A stretch of DNA of 64,000 nt, from NCBI RefSeq assembly GCF_001610895.1, contig NZ_CP011273.1:4092001-4156000 (forward strand), written 5' to 3'. This stretch comes from Planctomyces sp. SH-PL62 (lineage in GTDB: Bacteria; Planctomycetota; Planctomycetia; Isosphaerales; Isosphaeraceae). Under the pieces are notes generated by a model. That model was not told the DNA's origin and did not search any database. It saw only the letters and a list, made by a program, of their open reading frames with translations. Each line of letters begins with the position of its first letter. Position 1 is the stretch's first letter. Of the stretch, positions 1 through 7,792 are shown piece by piece. The position numbers were made by a program, and so were the translations under genes.

Positions 1-2591
1 CCGCCCTGCTCCAGCGCCACGGGATCCGGGTGGAGGAGCTGCGCGAGGACCTCGACCTGGAGGTGGAGGTCTCTCGCATCGACGAGATCACCCGACCGGA
101 GTCGTCGGGATGGGATCGCCAGGACGTCCGCGAGCTGCGGGTCTCGCCGAGGACCGAGCCCCGCCGCGTGCTCGCCGGAACCCTCGTGGTGCGCGACGCG
201 CAGCCGCTCGGGGCGCTGGCCGCCTACTTGCTCGAACCGCGCTCGGAGGACGGGCTCGCGACCTGGAGGACGTTTCCCGGCCTCAGGGCGGGGGATGACT
301 TCCCCGTGCTGCGGCTGGCCGCGCCGGCCGAGCTTCTGACGACCCCCGCCCGGGATTACGCCGAGCCGAAGTCGGGCCTCCCGATCCGTTTCGACGCGGC
401 GGGACGAGTCGTCGACGGCTCTTTCGGCGGCTCGGCGATCGGCGTCGAATGGCTGGACGACGAGCACTGGCTGCGAGGGGGACGCGACGGCGTGCTGAAG
501 GTCGACGCCCTCACCGGCCGCGCCGAGCCGTTCGTCAAGTCGGATCAACTCTTGCAGGCGCTTCGGCTCATCCCCGGTCTCGAAGAGAAGGCCGCGGAGG
601 AACTCTCGCGACGGCTGGCGTCGGACGTCGTCGCGGGGGACCGTCCCCCGTCGTCGCGCCCCCGGCTCGATCCGACCCATAAGGCGCTCCTCTTCGAGCA
701 CGAGCACGACCTTTATTTCGTCGCCCTCGACGGCTCGAAAGGGGTACGACTCACGAACGCCCCCGGCGACGAGACCGACGCCCAGTTCAGCCCGGACGGG
801 CGACGGGTGAGCTTCGTCCGCGACTTCGACCTTCATGTCGTCGACGTGGACGCCCCGACCGAGCGGGCGCTGACCACCGGCGGGACGGACGCCCTGCGGC
901 GCGGTCGGGCCGACTGGGTCTACTTCGAGGAGATCTTCAATCGATCGTGGACGGCCCACTGGTGGAGCCCCGACTCGCAGCGGATCGCGTTCCTGGAGTT
1001 CGACGACGCCGAGGTCGGCACGCTGACGATGCTCCACGACGAGGAGTCCCCGCGCCGGGTGGAGGTGAATCGCTATCCGAGGGCCGGCGAGCCCAACCCC
1101 CGCGTCCGGCTGGGGATCGTTCCCGCGCAGGGAGGCCCGGTCCAGTGGGCCGACCTGTCGAGCTACTCGGCCGAGGCTTTCCTGATCAGCGGCGTGAGTT
1201 GGCGCCCCGACTCGCGTTCCGCGTTCGCGTTCGTGCAGGACCGAGTCCAGACCTGGCTCGACCTGCTGGAAGTCCCCGCGGACGGCGCCGCTCCCCACGT
1301 CCTCTTCCGCGACCGGACGAAGGCCTGGATCGCCGACCCGAGTCCCCCTTCGTTCCTGGACGACGGCTCGTTCCTCTGGCTGAGCGAGCGCGACGGCTGG
1401 AAGCACATCTACCATTACGCGACCGATGGTTCTCCGAAGGGGAGACTGACCGAGGGGGAATGGGAAGTTCGCTCGATCCAGCACGTCGATCGCGCGACCG
1501 GCGAGGTCGCGTTCCTCGGCACCAGGGACGCGCCGATGGCGACGCAGCTCTACAAGGTGCGGCCGGGGGGGGCCGTCGAGCGGATCACCTCGGGAGTCGG
1601 GAGTTACCAGACCGAGCACAGCCCTGACGGCCGCCGCTTCGTTGCGACCTGGTCCGACCTGTCCACGCCATCGCGCGTGAAACTCCACGCCGCCGACGGA
1701 TCGTTCGTGAGGACGGTCGACTCGAACCCCGTCCACAAGATCCAGAGCTACCGCTTCGGGCCTCGCGAGCGGTTCCAGATCCCGACGCGGGACGGGTTCC
1801 TGATGGAAGCCGAACTGATCCTGCCGCCGGACCTGGACCCGAACGTCAAGCATCCGGTCTGGTTCACGACTTACGGCGGTCCGCACACGCCTGTGGTCAA
1901 CGACGCCTGGGCGAACGGCCGTGTCTGGGACCAGGCTCTGGCCGCGGAGGGCTTCATCGTGTTCCGCGTCGACCCCCGCCCGGCCAGCGGCAAGGGGGCG
2001 GCCTCGGCGTGGACCGCCTACCGGAAACTGGGCGTGCAGGAGCTTGAAGACGTCAAGGACGCGATCGCCTGGCTCAGGCGAAAGCCCTTCGTCGACGGCG
2101 ACCGGATCGGCATGACCGGGCACAGCTTCGGCGGCTACCTGACCGCCTTCGCCATGACCCACTCCGACCTCTTCGCCTGCGGGATCGCCGGCGCGCCCGT
2201 CACCGATTGGCGCGACTACGACACCATCTACACCGAGCGGTTGATGGGGCTCCCCCAGGACAATCCCGAAGGCTACAAGGCGTCGTCGGTGGTGGCCGCC
2301 GCGAAGGACCTGCGCGGCAAGCTGCTCCTGGTGCACGGCTCGGTCGACGACAACGTCTCGGTCCGCAACACGATGCGACTGGTCGAGGCGCTTCAGGAGG
2401 CGGGGAAGGATTTCGAGCTGATGATCTATCCCGGCTCTCGGCACGGCATCGCCAGCGGCCACTACAGCAGGCTGATGCTCGACTTCATTCGTCGCAAGCT
2501 GGCGACGCCGAAGGCCGCCGCCCCCTGCCCCGATCCGATTCCGGCCTCGCCGCCCGCCCAGGCGGCGACGGCGGGCTTCGTCCATCCCTGA
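1..2591 (+). CDS. M14 carboxypeptidase (C-terminal part) fused to S9 dipeptidyl-peptidase IV-like protease; 5' end outside window
   Basis: The reading frame is open from the first bases, so the gene begins upstream and a GTG at 30 is only an internal codon. The first ~100 residues read like the tail of a planctomycete M14 zinc carboxypeptidase (AGTLVVRDAQPLG, then YLLEPRSEDGLATW). They run without a break into a DPP-IV/S9 protein: a beta-propeller region of roughly 450 residues with TD-x-FSPDG repeats, then an alpha/beta-hydrolase domain. Counting from base 30, the nucleophile is Ser699 in GHSFGG, the acid is in GSVDDNV (Asp773/774) and the histidine is His805 in SRHGI, so the S9 triad looks complete. 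The likely role is extracytoplasmic peptide degradation with two exopeptidase activities in one chain. A Pro/Ala-rich tail follows. Whether the M14 catalytic residues are present cannot be seen here. Confidence 0.85.
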   Translation, partial: ALLQRHGIRVEELREDLDLEVEVSRIDEITRPESSGWDRQDVRELRVSPRTEPRRVLAGTLVVRDAQPLGALAAYLLEPRSEDGLATWRTFPGLRAGDDFPVLRLAAPAELLTTPARDYAEPKSGLPIRFDAAGRVVDGSFGGSAIGVEWLDDEHWLRGGRDGVLKVDALTGRAEPFVKSDQLLQALRLIPGLEEKAAEELSRRLASDVVAGDRPPSSRPRLDPTHKALLFEHEHDLYFVALDGSKGVRLTNAPGDETDAQFSPDGRRVSFVRDFDLHVVDVDAPTERALTTGGTDALRRGRADWVYFEEIFNRSWTAHWWSPDSQRIAFLEFDDAEVGTLTMLHDEESPRRVEVNRYPRAGEPNPRVRLGIVPAQGGPVQWADLSSYSAEAFLISGVSWRPDSRSAFAFVQDRVQTWLDLLEVPADGAAPHVLFRDRTKAWIADPSPPSFLDDGSFLWLSERDGWKHIYHYATDGSPKGRLTEGEWEVRSIQHVDRATGEVAFLGTRDAPMATQLYKVRPGGAVERITSGVGSYQTEHSPDGRRFVATWSDLSTPSRVKLHAADGSFVRTVDSNPVHKIQSYRFGPRERFQIPTRDGFLMEAELILPPDLDPNVKHPVWFTTYGGPHTPVVNDAWANGRVWDQALAAEGFIVFRVDPRPASGKGAASAWTAYRKLGVQELEDVKDAIAWLRRKPFVDGDRIGMTGHSFGGYLTAFAMTHSDLFACGIAGAPVTDWRDYDTIYTERLMGLPQDNPEGYKASSVVAAAKDLRGKLLLVHGSVDDNVSVRNTMRLVEALQEAGKDFELMIYPGSRHGIASGHYSRLMLDFIRRKLATPKAAAPCPDPIPASPPAQAATAGFVHP

Positions 2592-2607
2592 TCGGCGCAA
2601 CGACGAA

Positions 2608-2636
2608 CGGCCGGTCGGGGCGAGCCCGACCGGCCG
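2608..2636. terminator. Hairpin between convergent genes
   Basis: A 12-bp perfect inverted repeat (CGGCCGGTCGGG, loop GCGAG, then its complement) lies 17 bases after the peptidase stop and 35 bases before the stop of the convergent BON gene. Neither side has a long T-run. It probably serves both directions as a hairpin terminator. Confidence 0.6.
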
Positions 2637-2670
2637 TCGATGTCGCATACGTTTCGTCGGTCAGGCCGAC

Positions 2671-3420
2671 TCAGTAAGCGAAGATGCCGAAAGGATAGGG
2701 GGTGAAGAACGGCCGGGTGTAGTTCTTCTTGAAGTCGAGCCACCAGATGCCGTCATCCCAGCGGAGGGTGACCGCACGCCAGTCGAGGGGGACTTCCGGG
2801 TAGGGGTAGAAGGGGCCGATGTTCGGCCAGGCCTGCCAGGGGTAGGCGGTGGGGTAGCCGACCGCCGAGAAGTTGCCCGGAGGGGCGTAGCTGGGCCAGG
2901 CGTAGTTCGGCTGGTTCTGGACCGCGCCGCCCGCGGCGCCGCCGGCCGGGCCTTCGGGGAGCGGGCCGCCGTCATTGACGAAGCCGCCGGGGCCGGCGCC
3001 GGGGCCGCTCACGACGCCTTCGCCCATGCCGACGGGGCCGCCGCCGACCACGCCGCCGTGGCCGAAGTGGCCGCCGCCGTGGCCGCCCATCGCGACCTGC
3101 TGGGGAACGTACTGGGCCGGGCGGACCGCCTGGTCGCCGACCTGAATGTGATCGACCACGCCCGTCACCCCGGCGACCCGCTGGGCGCGAGACAGGGCTT
3201 CAGACTTGATCTCGGGGCTGGCGGCGACGCCGGAGAGCGTCACCAGGCCGCCCTGGGCTTCAATCTCGATCCGGGTGGAGGCCAGCGTCCGGCTGGTCCG
3301 CAGGGCTCCCGCGACCGAGTCGGCGACCACCTGGTTCGGATTGGTCGCCTGGCCCATCGCCATCGGAGCCGTCACGGCCATGAGACCGAGCACGGCTGAA
3401 ATCCGTTTCAGTCCAACCAT
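2671..3420 (-). CDS. Secreted BON-domain protein
   Basis: A 249-residue protein. The ATG at 3420 is preferred because GGAGAAGGA lies about 10 bases upstream; an in-frame ATG at 3444 is possible. It opens with a signal peptide (MVGLKRISAVLGLMAVTAPMAMG). The next ~75 residues fit a single BON domain: an alternating pattern ending in GGLVTLSGVAASPEIKSEA and GVTGVVDHIQV. BON domains are thought to bind phospholipid or envelope surfaces. The second half is rich in Gly, His and Pro (for example GGHGGGHFGHGG), then becomes aromatic-rich with many Trp, Tyr and Pro. I recognise no enzyme domain there. An envelope-associated role is inferred from the signal peptide and the BON domain. Confidence 0.75.
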   Translation of the reverse strand: MVGLKRISAVLGLMAVTAPMAMGQATNPNQVVADSVAGALRTSRTLASTRIEIEAQGGLVTLSGVAASPEIKSEALSRAQRVAGVTGVVDHIQVGDQAVRPAQYVPQQVAMGGHGGGHFGHGGVVGGGPVGMGEGVVSGPGAGPGGFVNDGGPLPEGPAGGAAGGAVQNQPNYAWPSYAPPGNFSAVGYPTAYPWQAWPNIGPFYPYPEVPLDWRAVTLRWDDGIWWLDFKKNYTRPFFTPYPFGIFAY

Positions 3421-3804
3421 TTTGGGCAAGTCCTTCTCCCGCATGGATCCGACTCGACCTGGGGGCGAACGGCGAGCGGGGCGTCGTTCGGGTCGGTGAA
3501 CAATCCTTCGTGAAGGTCGTCGTCCAGCTCGCGAAAGCCAGCGGCGATCCAGGGGCGAGCCCCGATCATCGCGGACGTGTCGCCGAGAGGGACGGATCGA
3601 AGGACGGGCGGACCAATGATGGGAGTCAGTGAGGTGGGAGTCGCAATGCGCCAGTCCGACGATTCAGAACCTGATTCGCCGGAACTATGACGCACGGTTT
3701 GGGGGCGGTCAAACGGCGGGCGAAAAAAAAACGGGGCCGTGTGGCCCCGGGAGTGTCAAGTTGTTGGTGTCGTGAAACTTACGTTGCGGAAAAAAGCCCC
3801 GGAA
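3421..3804. other. Intergenic region, 384 bp
   Basis: This lies upstream of the BON gene and downstream of the small membrane protein gene. It contains the minus-strand terminator at 3723-3749. Overlapping short reading frames here have no recognisable protein character. The BON gene promoter should lie in this stretch, but I see no convincing -35/-10 pair. Confidence 0.5.
3723..3749 (-). terminator. Rho-independent terminator of the small membrane protein gene
   Basis: On the minus strand a 7-bp stem (CGGGGCC, loop ACAC, GGCCCCG) is followed directly by nine T residues (the A-run at 3723-3731 on the plus strand). It sits about 55 bases after the stop codon at 3805. This is the most canonical intrinsic terminator in the window. 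Confidence 0.85.
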
Positions 3805-4122
3805 TCAGGCCGCCTTGGGCTCGACGAGGTTGCGCGTCGGGCTGACGGCATCGATATTGCTGTTTCCCATGGTCATGCCGATCAGGATGAGCGTCATGGT
3901 TCCACCGGCGAAGATGGCGAACTCGGAGTGGTGACGACCGCAGAGGGCCCCGGAGATCCCAAGGCCGAAGAGGGACAGGATCACGCCGATCCGCCCCAGC
4001 CCATACCAGGCGGAGCGATAGGGGGTGAGGCGGTGGAGACAGAGCGAGAGGGCTCCACAAGTCTGAAAGAACATGACCAGCATCTCGAACACGCCGCTAA
4101 AATTGAGATGAGAGACGGACAT
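3805..4122 (-). CDS. Small three-helix membrane protein of unknown function
   Basis: A 105-residue protein starting at ATG 4122, with AAGGAAGGAG about 11 bases upstream. Three hydrophobic stretches, at roughly residues 12-32, 42-62 and 67-86, suggest three transmembrane helices. A polar C-terminal tail ends in EPKAA. I do not recognise the family. Support for a real gene comes from the Shine-Dalgarno sequence, the consistent hydrophobic pattern, and a textbook terminator just downstream that isolates it as a single-gene transcript. Reading frames in the other two minus-strand phases give arginine-rich sequence typical of out-of-frame GC-rich DNA. Confidence 0.65.
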   Translation of the reverse strand: MSVSHLNFSGVFEMLVMFFQTCGALSLCLHRLTPYRSAWYGLGRIGVILSLFGLGISGALCGRHHSEFAIFAGGTMTLILIGMTMGNSNIDAVSPTRNLVEPKAA

Positions 4123-4425
4123 GGCCTGACAGGCTCCTTCCTTGGTTCCTGTTTCGGGTCGTCAGTGAGTTGGCGGATTCTGTCGGATGTGAGGGCTCGG
4201 CGAAGTATGCGTCCTGCTCCTAGAGCACTCGCCGTACCAAACGGCCCGGACCGTCGATTCAGGTGGAGATGGGGCGGGTGCAAGTCGGAAACTTGAGGAA
4301 AAATCGGCCCGTCGCCGAAAATTTCGGCGCGGGCCTTGGTGTTTTTACACGAACCGTCTCAAAATTCTTGCAGAAAGCTCCAGTCGGCCGCCTCGCGTGA
4401 CGAAGCGACCGACGGGAGGCGGCGG
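4123..4425. other. Intergenic region, 303 bp
   Basis: This lies between the lipoprotein gene (stop at 4426) and the small membrane protein gene, both on the minus strand. It includes a slightly AT-richer stretch around 4320-4380. I see no clear terminator or promoter. Confidence 0.4.
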
Positions 4426-5415
4426 TCAGCGTCGTCGTCCCCCGCGGGCGGGCGCGTTCTTGAATTCGGTGGGACCCGAGACGTCCAGAACCCCCCAACC
4501 CTTCTTCTCCCTTCGGACGGTGACGGTCCGCTGGAGCCAGCCGCCGTCCTTGAGCGTCTTCCGGATGGTGACGCCCTGCCGTCCGGTGCTCTTGACCTGG
4601 TTGTCCCCGGCGTCGACGAAGCCTTCGAGCTTGGTCGCGAGGTCGTCGAGTTCGGCGTCGGAGATGCTCTGGTCGATGATCCGGGAGAAGAACTCGCGGT
4701 ACTTGCCCCCCTCATCGGTGCTGGCGCGAAGCGCCGTGGCCTCGGAGAGACGCTCGCGATCCTTCTGCTTGAGAGCATAAAGAAAGGCTTTCACGGCGCC
4801 GTGGGCCGAGGTGGTGTCGCCGGGGTCGTTCGCCCCGGGGCCGCCGCTGCCGCCCAGGCCGAGCGCGCCGGGGATTCCCGACGAACCCTCCTCACCCCCG
4901 AGAAACCCCGGCCCTCGCTCGCCGCCACGTCCGCCCAGTCCGCCTGGAGGCGTCATCAGGTCGCCGGCGCCGGGTTGGGGCCCGAGCTCGGCGCCCGGGA
5001 AAGCTCCCGGCGTCGAGCCGGGTGCGGAGTCCGTTTCGGCGGGGGCCGACGGGGGAGACGCCGCGCCGGTCGCGAGGGCCAGCAAGTCGGCGGTGTCCGA
5101 TTTGGTCGCGGCGGCCTGGACGTCGGCAGGCGGCGTCGTCTCGACGGCCGCCGAGGGCTGACCGGCCGCCGGGGGCTGACCCGCCGGCGGCGGGGCGGCG
5201 GGTTCGGCGATCGCCTCGCCTGCCGGCGGCGGCGGCGCTTCGGCCGCGATGGGCTCGGGCGCGGTCGGCTCGGCCGGTCCGTCCCCGGCGTCTTCGGTCG
5301 CGGCCAGTTCGTCGGAGCCGGGATCGGGGACGTCTCCCCCGCCGCACCCCGCAAGGCCGAAGGCCAGAATCCCCGATAGTCCGAGGCCGTACAGCCAGGT
5401 GTTCGAAGGTCTCAT
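4426..5415 (-). CDS. Lipoprotein with long Pro/Ala/Gly-rich linker and C-terminal globular domain
   Basis: A 329-residue protein. The start at ATG 5415 is chosen because GGAGGG lies just upstream and the first 25 residues form a lipoprotein signal with lipobox LAGC; the longer frame upstream is polar and implausible. About 200 residues of Pro/Ala/Gly/Glu-rich low-complexity linker follow. The last ~125 residues look folded, from HGAVKAFLYALKQKDRERLS to a beta-rich part ending GWGVLDVSGPTEF. That layout resembles NTF2-like or DUF4878-type domains, in which a helical start and a beta-sheet form a small pocket. The function is unknown. The protein should be anchored in the envelope with the C-terminal domain held away from the membrane. 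Confidence 0.75.
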   Translation of the reverse strand: MRPSNTWLYGLGLSGILAFGLAGCGGGDVPDPGSDELAATEDAGDGPAEPTAPEPIAAEAPPPPAGEAIAEPAAPPPAGQPPAAGQPSAAVETTPPADVQAAATKSDTADLLALATGAASPPSAPAETDSAPGSTPGAFPGAELGPQPGAGDLMTPPGGLGGRGGERGPGFLGGEEGSSGIPGALGLGGSGGPGANDPGDTTSAHGAVKAFLYALKQKDRERLSEATALRASTDEGGKYREFFSRIIDQSISDAELDDLATKLEGFVDAGDNQVKSTGRQGVTIRKTLKDGGWLQRTVTVRREKKGWGVLDVSGPTEFKNAPARGGRRR

Positions 5416-5739
5416 CGAGTCCCGCCCTCCCCACTCGCGTCGACGAACCCGACCGGACGTCGCGTCGCGGCCCGGCCGCGCGCCCCGCCCGTTCCCGTGA
5501 TTTGAAGATCCGACTAATGCCACCCTCGATTATGATCTCCTCCACGGCCGCCGAAAAGGGGGCGATCCCCTTTCCCCCGCGGGGGCGGATTCGTGGCGGA
5601 TTTTCGACATGTTTTCATGCCGAAACTATTTGACGCGTCGCCCGGACCCCGCCCCTTGCCTGGCCGCCGGGCGCGGGATAGACTGGAGTTGCGCCTTCAT
5701 CAGACATCGCGCGCCGCCTCGACCCGAGACCCAATCGCC
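5416..5739. other. Divergent intergenic region, 324 bp
   Basis: This lies between the divergent lipoprotein and response-regulator genes and must hold both promoters. A short hairpin (AAAGGGG at 5555-5561 pairing with CCCCTTT at 5567-5573) is followed by a C/G-rich palindromic run near 5574-5588. I cannot assign -35/-10 elements. Confidence 0.35.
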
Positions 5740-6150
5740 ATGCACCCACAACAACGCACCATCCTGCTGGTCGACGACGACCATGAGATCGTCGAATCGA
5801 TGCGCACGATCCTGGAGAACCGGGGTTATCGCATCCTCGTCGCCCGCGACGGCAACTCCGGCCTGATGGTGGCCGAGCGCGAGAACCCGGACCTGCTGAT
5901 CCTCGACATGATGATGCCCAAGAAGAGCGGCTTCCTCGTGCTGGAGAAGCTCCGCAGCCGTCCCGGCGGGCTCATCCCCACGATCATGATCACGGGCAAC
6001 GAGGGGAGCCGGCACCGGGCTTACGCCGAGATGCTGGGGGTCCGCGACTACATCCGCAAGCCGTTCGCGATGGAGAAGCTCGTCCGATCCATCGACAAGG
6101 TCCTGGGGGTCGTCCCGCGGACCGCCGGCGGCTTCGACGACGAAGCCTGA
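5740..6150 (+). CDS. Single-domain response regulator (REC only)
   Basis: The protein has 136 residues from ATG 5740. The longer upstream frame is Arg/Pro-rich and unlikely to be translated. The sequence is almost entirely a receiver domain. The acidic pocket is in LLVDDDHE, the phospho-acceptor Asp is in LLILDMMMPKKSG, the conserved Thr is in IMITGNE and the Lys is in YIRKPFA. No output domain follows, only a short tail ending GGFDDEA. It probably acts as a CheY- or DivK-like phosphorylated relay to a partner protein. No histidine kinase is adjacent, so the partner is unknown. Confidence 0.88.
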   Translation: MHPQQRTILLVDDDHEIVESMRTILENRGYRILVARDGNSGLMVAERENPDLLILDMMMPKKSGFLVLEKLRSRPGGLIPTIMITGNEGSRHRAYAEMLGVRDYIRKPFAMEKLVRSIDKVLGVVPRTAGGFDDEA

Positions 6151-6169
6151 CCCCGGCGGTCGAGACGAC

Positions 6170-6763
6170 TCAGGGGATCTCGTACCCCAACTCCGCGAGC
6201 ACGCGGGCCAGCGCCAGCAACGGCAGGCCCGTGATCGCGGAGTGGTCGTCCGACTCGATCCGGTCGAAGAGGGCGACGCCCCCCTGCTCCAACTTGTAAC
6301 TCCCCGCGCAGTCGAGCGGGCGATCGCGCGCGACGTAGCGCTCGATCGCGTTGCGGTCCAGCCTGCGCATCGTCAGCCGGGTGACGTCGGTATGCGCGAA
6401 GCGGCGGCCGGGGGCCAGCACCACCATTGCCGTGATTAATTCGTGGGTCCGGCCGGACATCGCCGAGAGCTGTTCGGCCGCCGTCGCGGCGTCGCCCGGC
6501 TTGCCGAACACGAGGCCGTCCAGCGAAACGAGCTGGTCGCAGCCGATGATTACGGCGTCGGGCGCACTCGCCCGGACGCTCTCCGCCTTGCACGCGGCGA
6601 GCGCCTCCGCCAGGCCGCGGGGGGCGAGGCCCGCGCTCGCAAGGGTCGCCTCGTCGAACGGCGGGGCGACCCCTCGGAATGGGACGCCCAGCCGTTCCAG
6701 GAGCGCCCTGCGGTAGGGTGACGTGCTGGCCAGGATCAGGTCGGGCGTCCGGTCTTCACTCAT
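6170..6763 (-). CDS. maf: Maf-like nucleoside triphosphate pyrophosphatase (YceF type)
   Basis: A 197-residue protein, the usual Maf length. Landmarks are the N-terminal LASTSPYRRALLERLG motif, the catalytic region IIGCDQL, the central SGRTHEL and the DCAGSYKLE and AITGLPLL motifs. Maf proteins hydrolyse non-canonical or modified NTPs to NMP and PPi. The DCAGSY and GLPL signatures fit the YceF/m7GTP-preferring branch better than the dTTP/UTP-preferring one, but substrate choice from motifs is an inference. The gene runs opposite to the response regulator and ends 19 bases from it. HemQ (stop at 6801) lies just upstream on the same strand, so they may be co-transcribed. Confidence 0.9.
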   Translation of the reverse strand: MSEDRTPDLILASTSPYRRALLERLGVPFRGVAPPFDEATLASAGLAPRGLAEALAACKAESVRASAPDAVIIGCDQLVSLDGLVFGKPGDAATAAEQLSAMSGRTHELITAMVVLAPGRRFAHTDVTRLTMRRLDRNAIERYVARDRPLDCAGSYKLEQGGVALFDRIESDDHSAITGLPLLALARVLAELGYEIP

Positions 6764-6800
6764 GTCGCGCCCCTCGCCCCGCGCGGGGGCTTGCTTCGGA

Positions 6801-7703
6801 TCAGATTCGGAGGGTGGCGAGCAATTCCTCCGGCGGGAGGAAGTAGCCGAAGTAGAAGTCGCCGAAGAGGGCGTACTTCGCGGAGCTTACGTCGAACCGC
6901 ATGGTGTAGACGATGTCCTTGAGGAAGAGCGGATTCCGCGCCCAGAGGGTGACGCCCCATTCCCAATCGTCCAGGCCGGTCGACGCAGTAATGACCTGGC
7001 TGACCTTCCCCGCGTAGGCCATGCCCGATCGGCCATGCTGGGCCATCAGCTCCGACCGTTCCTCGAATGGGAGGAGATACCAGTTCTGGTCTCCCTGGCG
7101 CATCTTGCTCATCGGGTAGAAGCAGAAGCAGGGCCAGTCGGGGAACTCGGGATACAGGCGGTGCTGGTTCATCGGCCCGAGCCGCTCGGCGTACGAGGAG
7201 ACCTTGGCCTGGAACATCGGGCTTTCGGGGTCGAGCTTCTCGCGATCGCGGAGGATCGCGGCGTACTGCTCGGCGTCGGGGACGTACTCGGAGACCTCGG
7301 TGATCGAGTAGAACGAGTACGACGGCGTCAGCGCGGGACCCAGGGGGGAAGCGGCGAGGGCCGTCTCGACGCTATGGACCGCTTTCAGGTCGGGCCCCGC
7401 CAGCATGATCCCGAAGTCCGCCTTGTGGCCGGGGACGGCGAAGGTCTGGAGTTGCGCGACCCCCTCCGGCTTGGTCCCGAGGATCTCCACGAACGCCTCG
7501 CGGCCGAGGCGGAGGTCTTCCCGATCCAGGTCCAGCATCAGGTTGCGGTCGACGTGGTAGAACAGGTGGAGGAAGTGCCAGCCGCTCTCTGGGACGAGCG
7601 AAGCCGGGACCTGCTGGGGCGACGGCCTTCGGGCGGGGCGGGCGGCCCCGGGCTTCGCCTCTTCGGTCTCGGGAGTGGTGGTCGCGGGCGTCTCCTGATT
7701 CAT
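6801..7703 (-). CDS. hemQ: HemQ, coproheme decarboxylase (chlorite dismutase family)
   Basis: A 300-residue protein starting at ATG 7703, with AAGGGA upstream. It has a ~35-residue Pro/Ala/Glu-rich N-terminal extension, then the family fold from GWHFLHLFYHVDRN onward. HemQ-type landmarks are CFYPMSKMR (the PMSK-R motif near the active-site Tyr region), ERSELMAQHGRSG with the expected proximal His, and a C-terminal YFGYFLPPEEL. The family includes chlorite dismutases and HemQ. The PMSK-R and E-R-x(5)-H pattern points to HemQ, which oxidatively decarboxylates coproheme III to haem b in the coproporphyrin-dependent pathway. The kinase gene lies 89 bases upstream and Maf 37 bases downstream on the same strand. 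Confidence 0.9.
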   Translation of the reverse strand: MNQETPATTTPETEEAKPGAARPARRPSPQQVPASLVPESGWHFLHLFYHVDRNLMLDLDREDLRLGREAFVEILGTKPEGVAQLQTFAVPGHKADFGIMLAGPDLKAVHSVETALAASPLGPALTPSYSFYSITEVSEYVPDAEQYAAILRDREKLDPESPMFQAKVSSYAERLGPMNQHRLYPEFPDWPCFCFYPMSKMRQGDQNWYLLPFEERSELMAQHGRSGMAYAGKVSQVITASTGLDDWEWGVTLWARNPLFLKDIVYTMRFDVSSAKYALFGDFYFGYFLPPEELLATLRI

Positions 7704-7792
7704 GGCCGGTCCCTTGCAGTTCGCGTCTTCGTCGGGGTCAGACGCCGATTGTAGGCCGCGTCCGCCCCGGCGAGCAAGGCACGCCCCTCGCC

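Noticed and set aside
3408-3695. 95-codon minus-strand frame upstream of the BON gene
   Set aside because: It overlaps the BON start and its signal peptide, has no ribosome site and random-looking composition.
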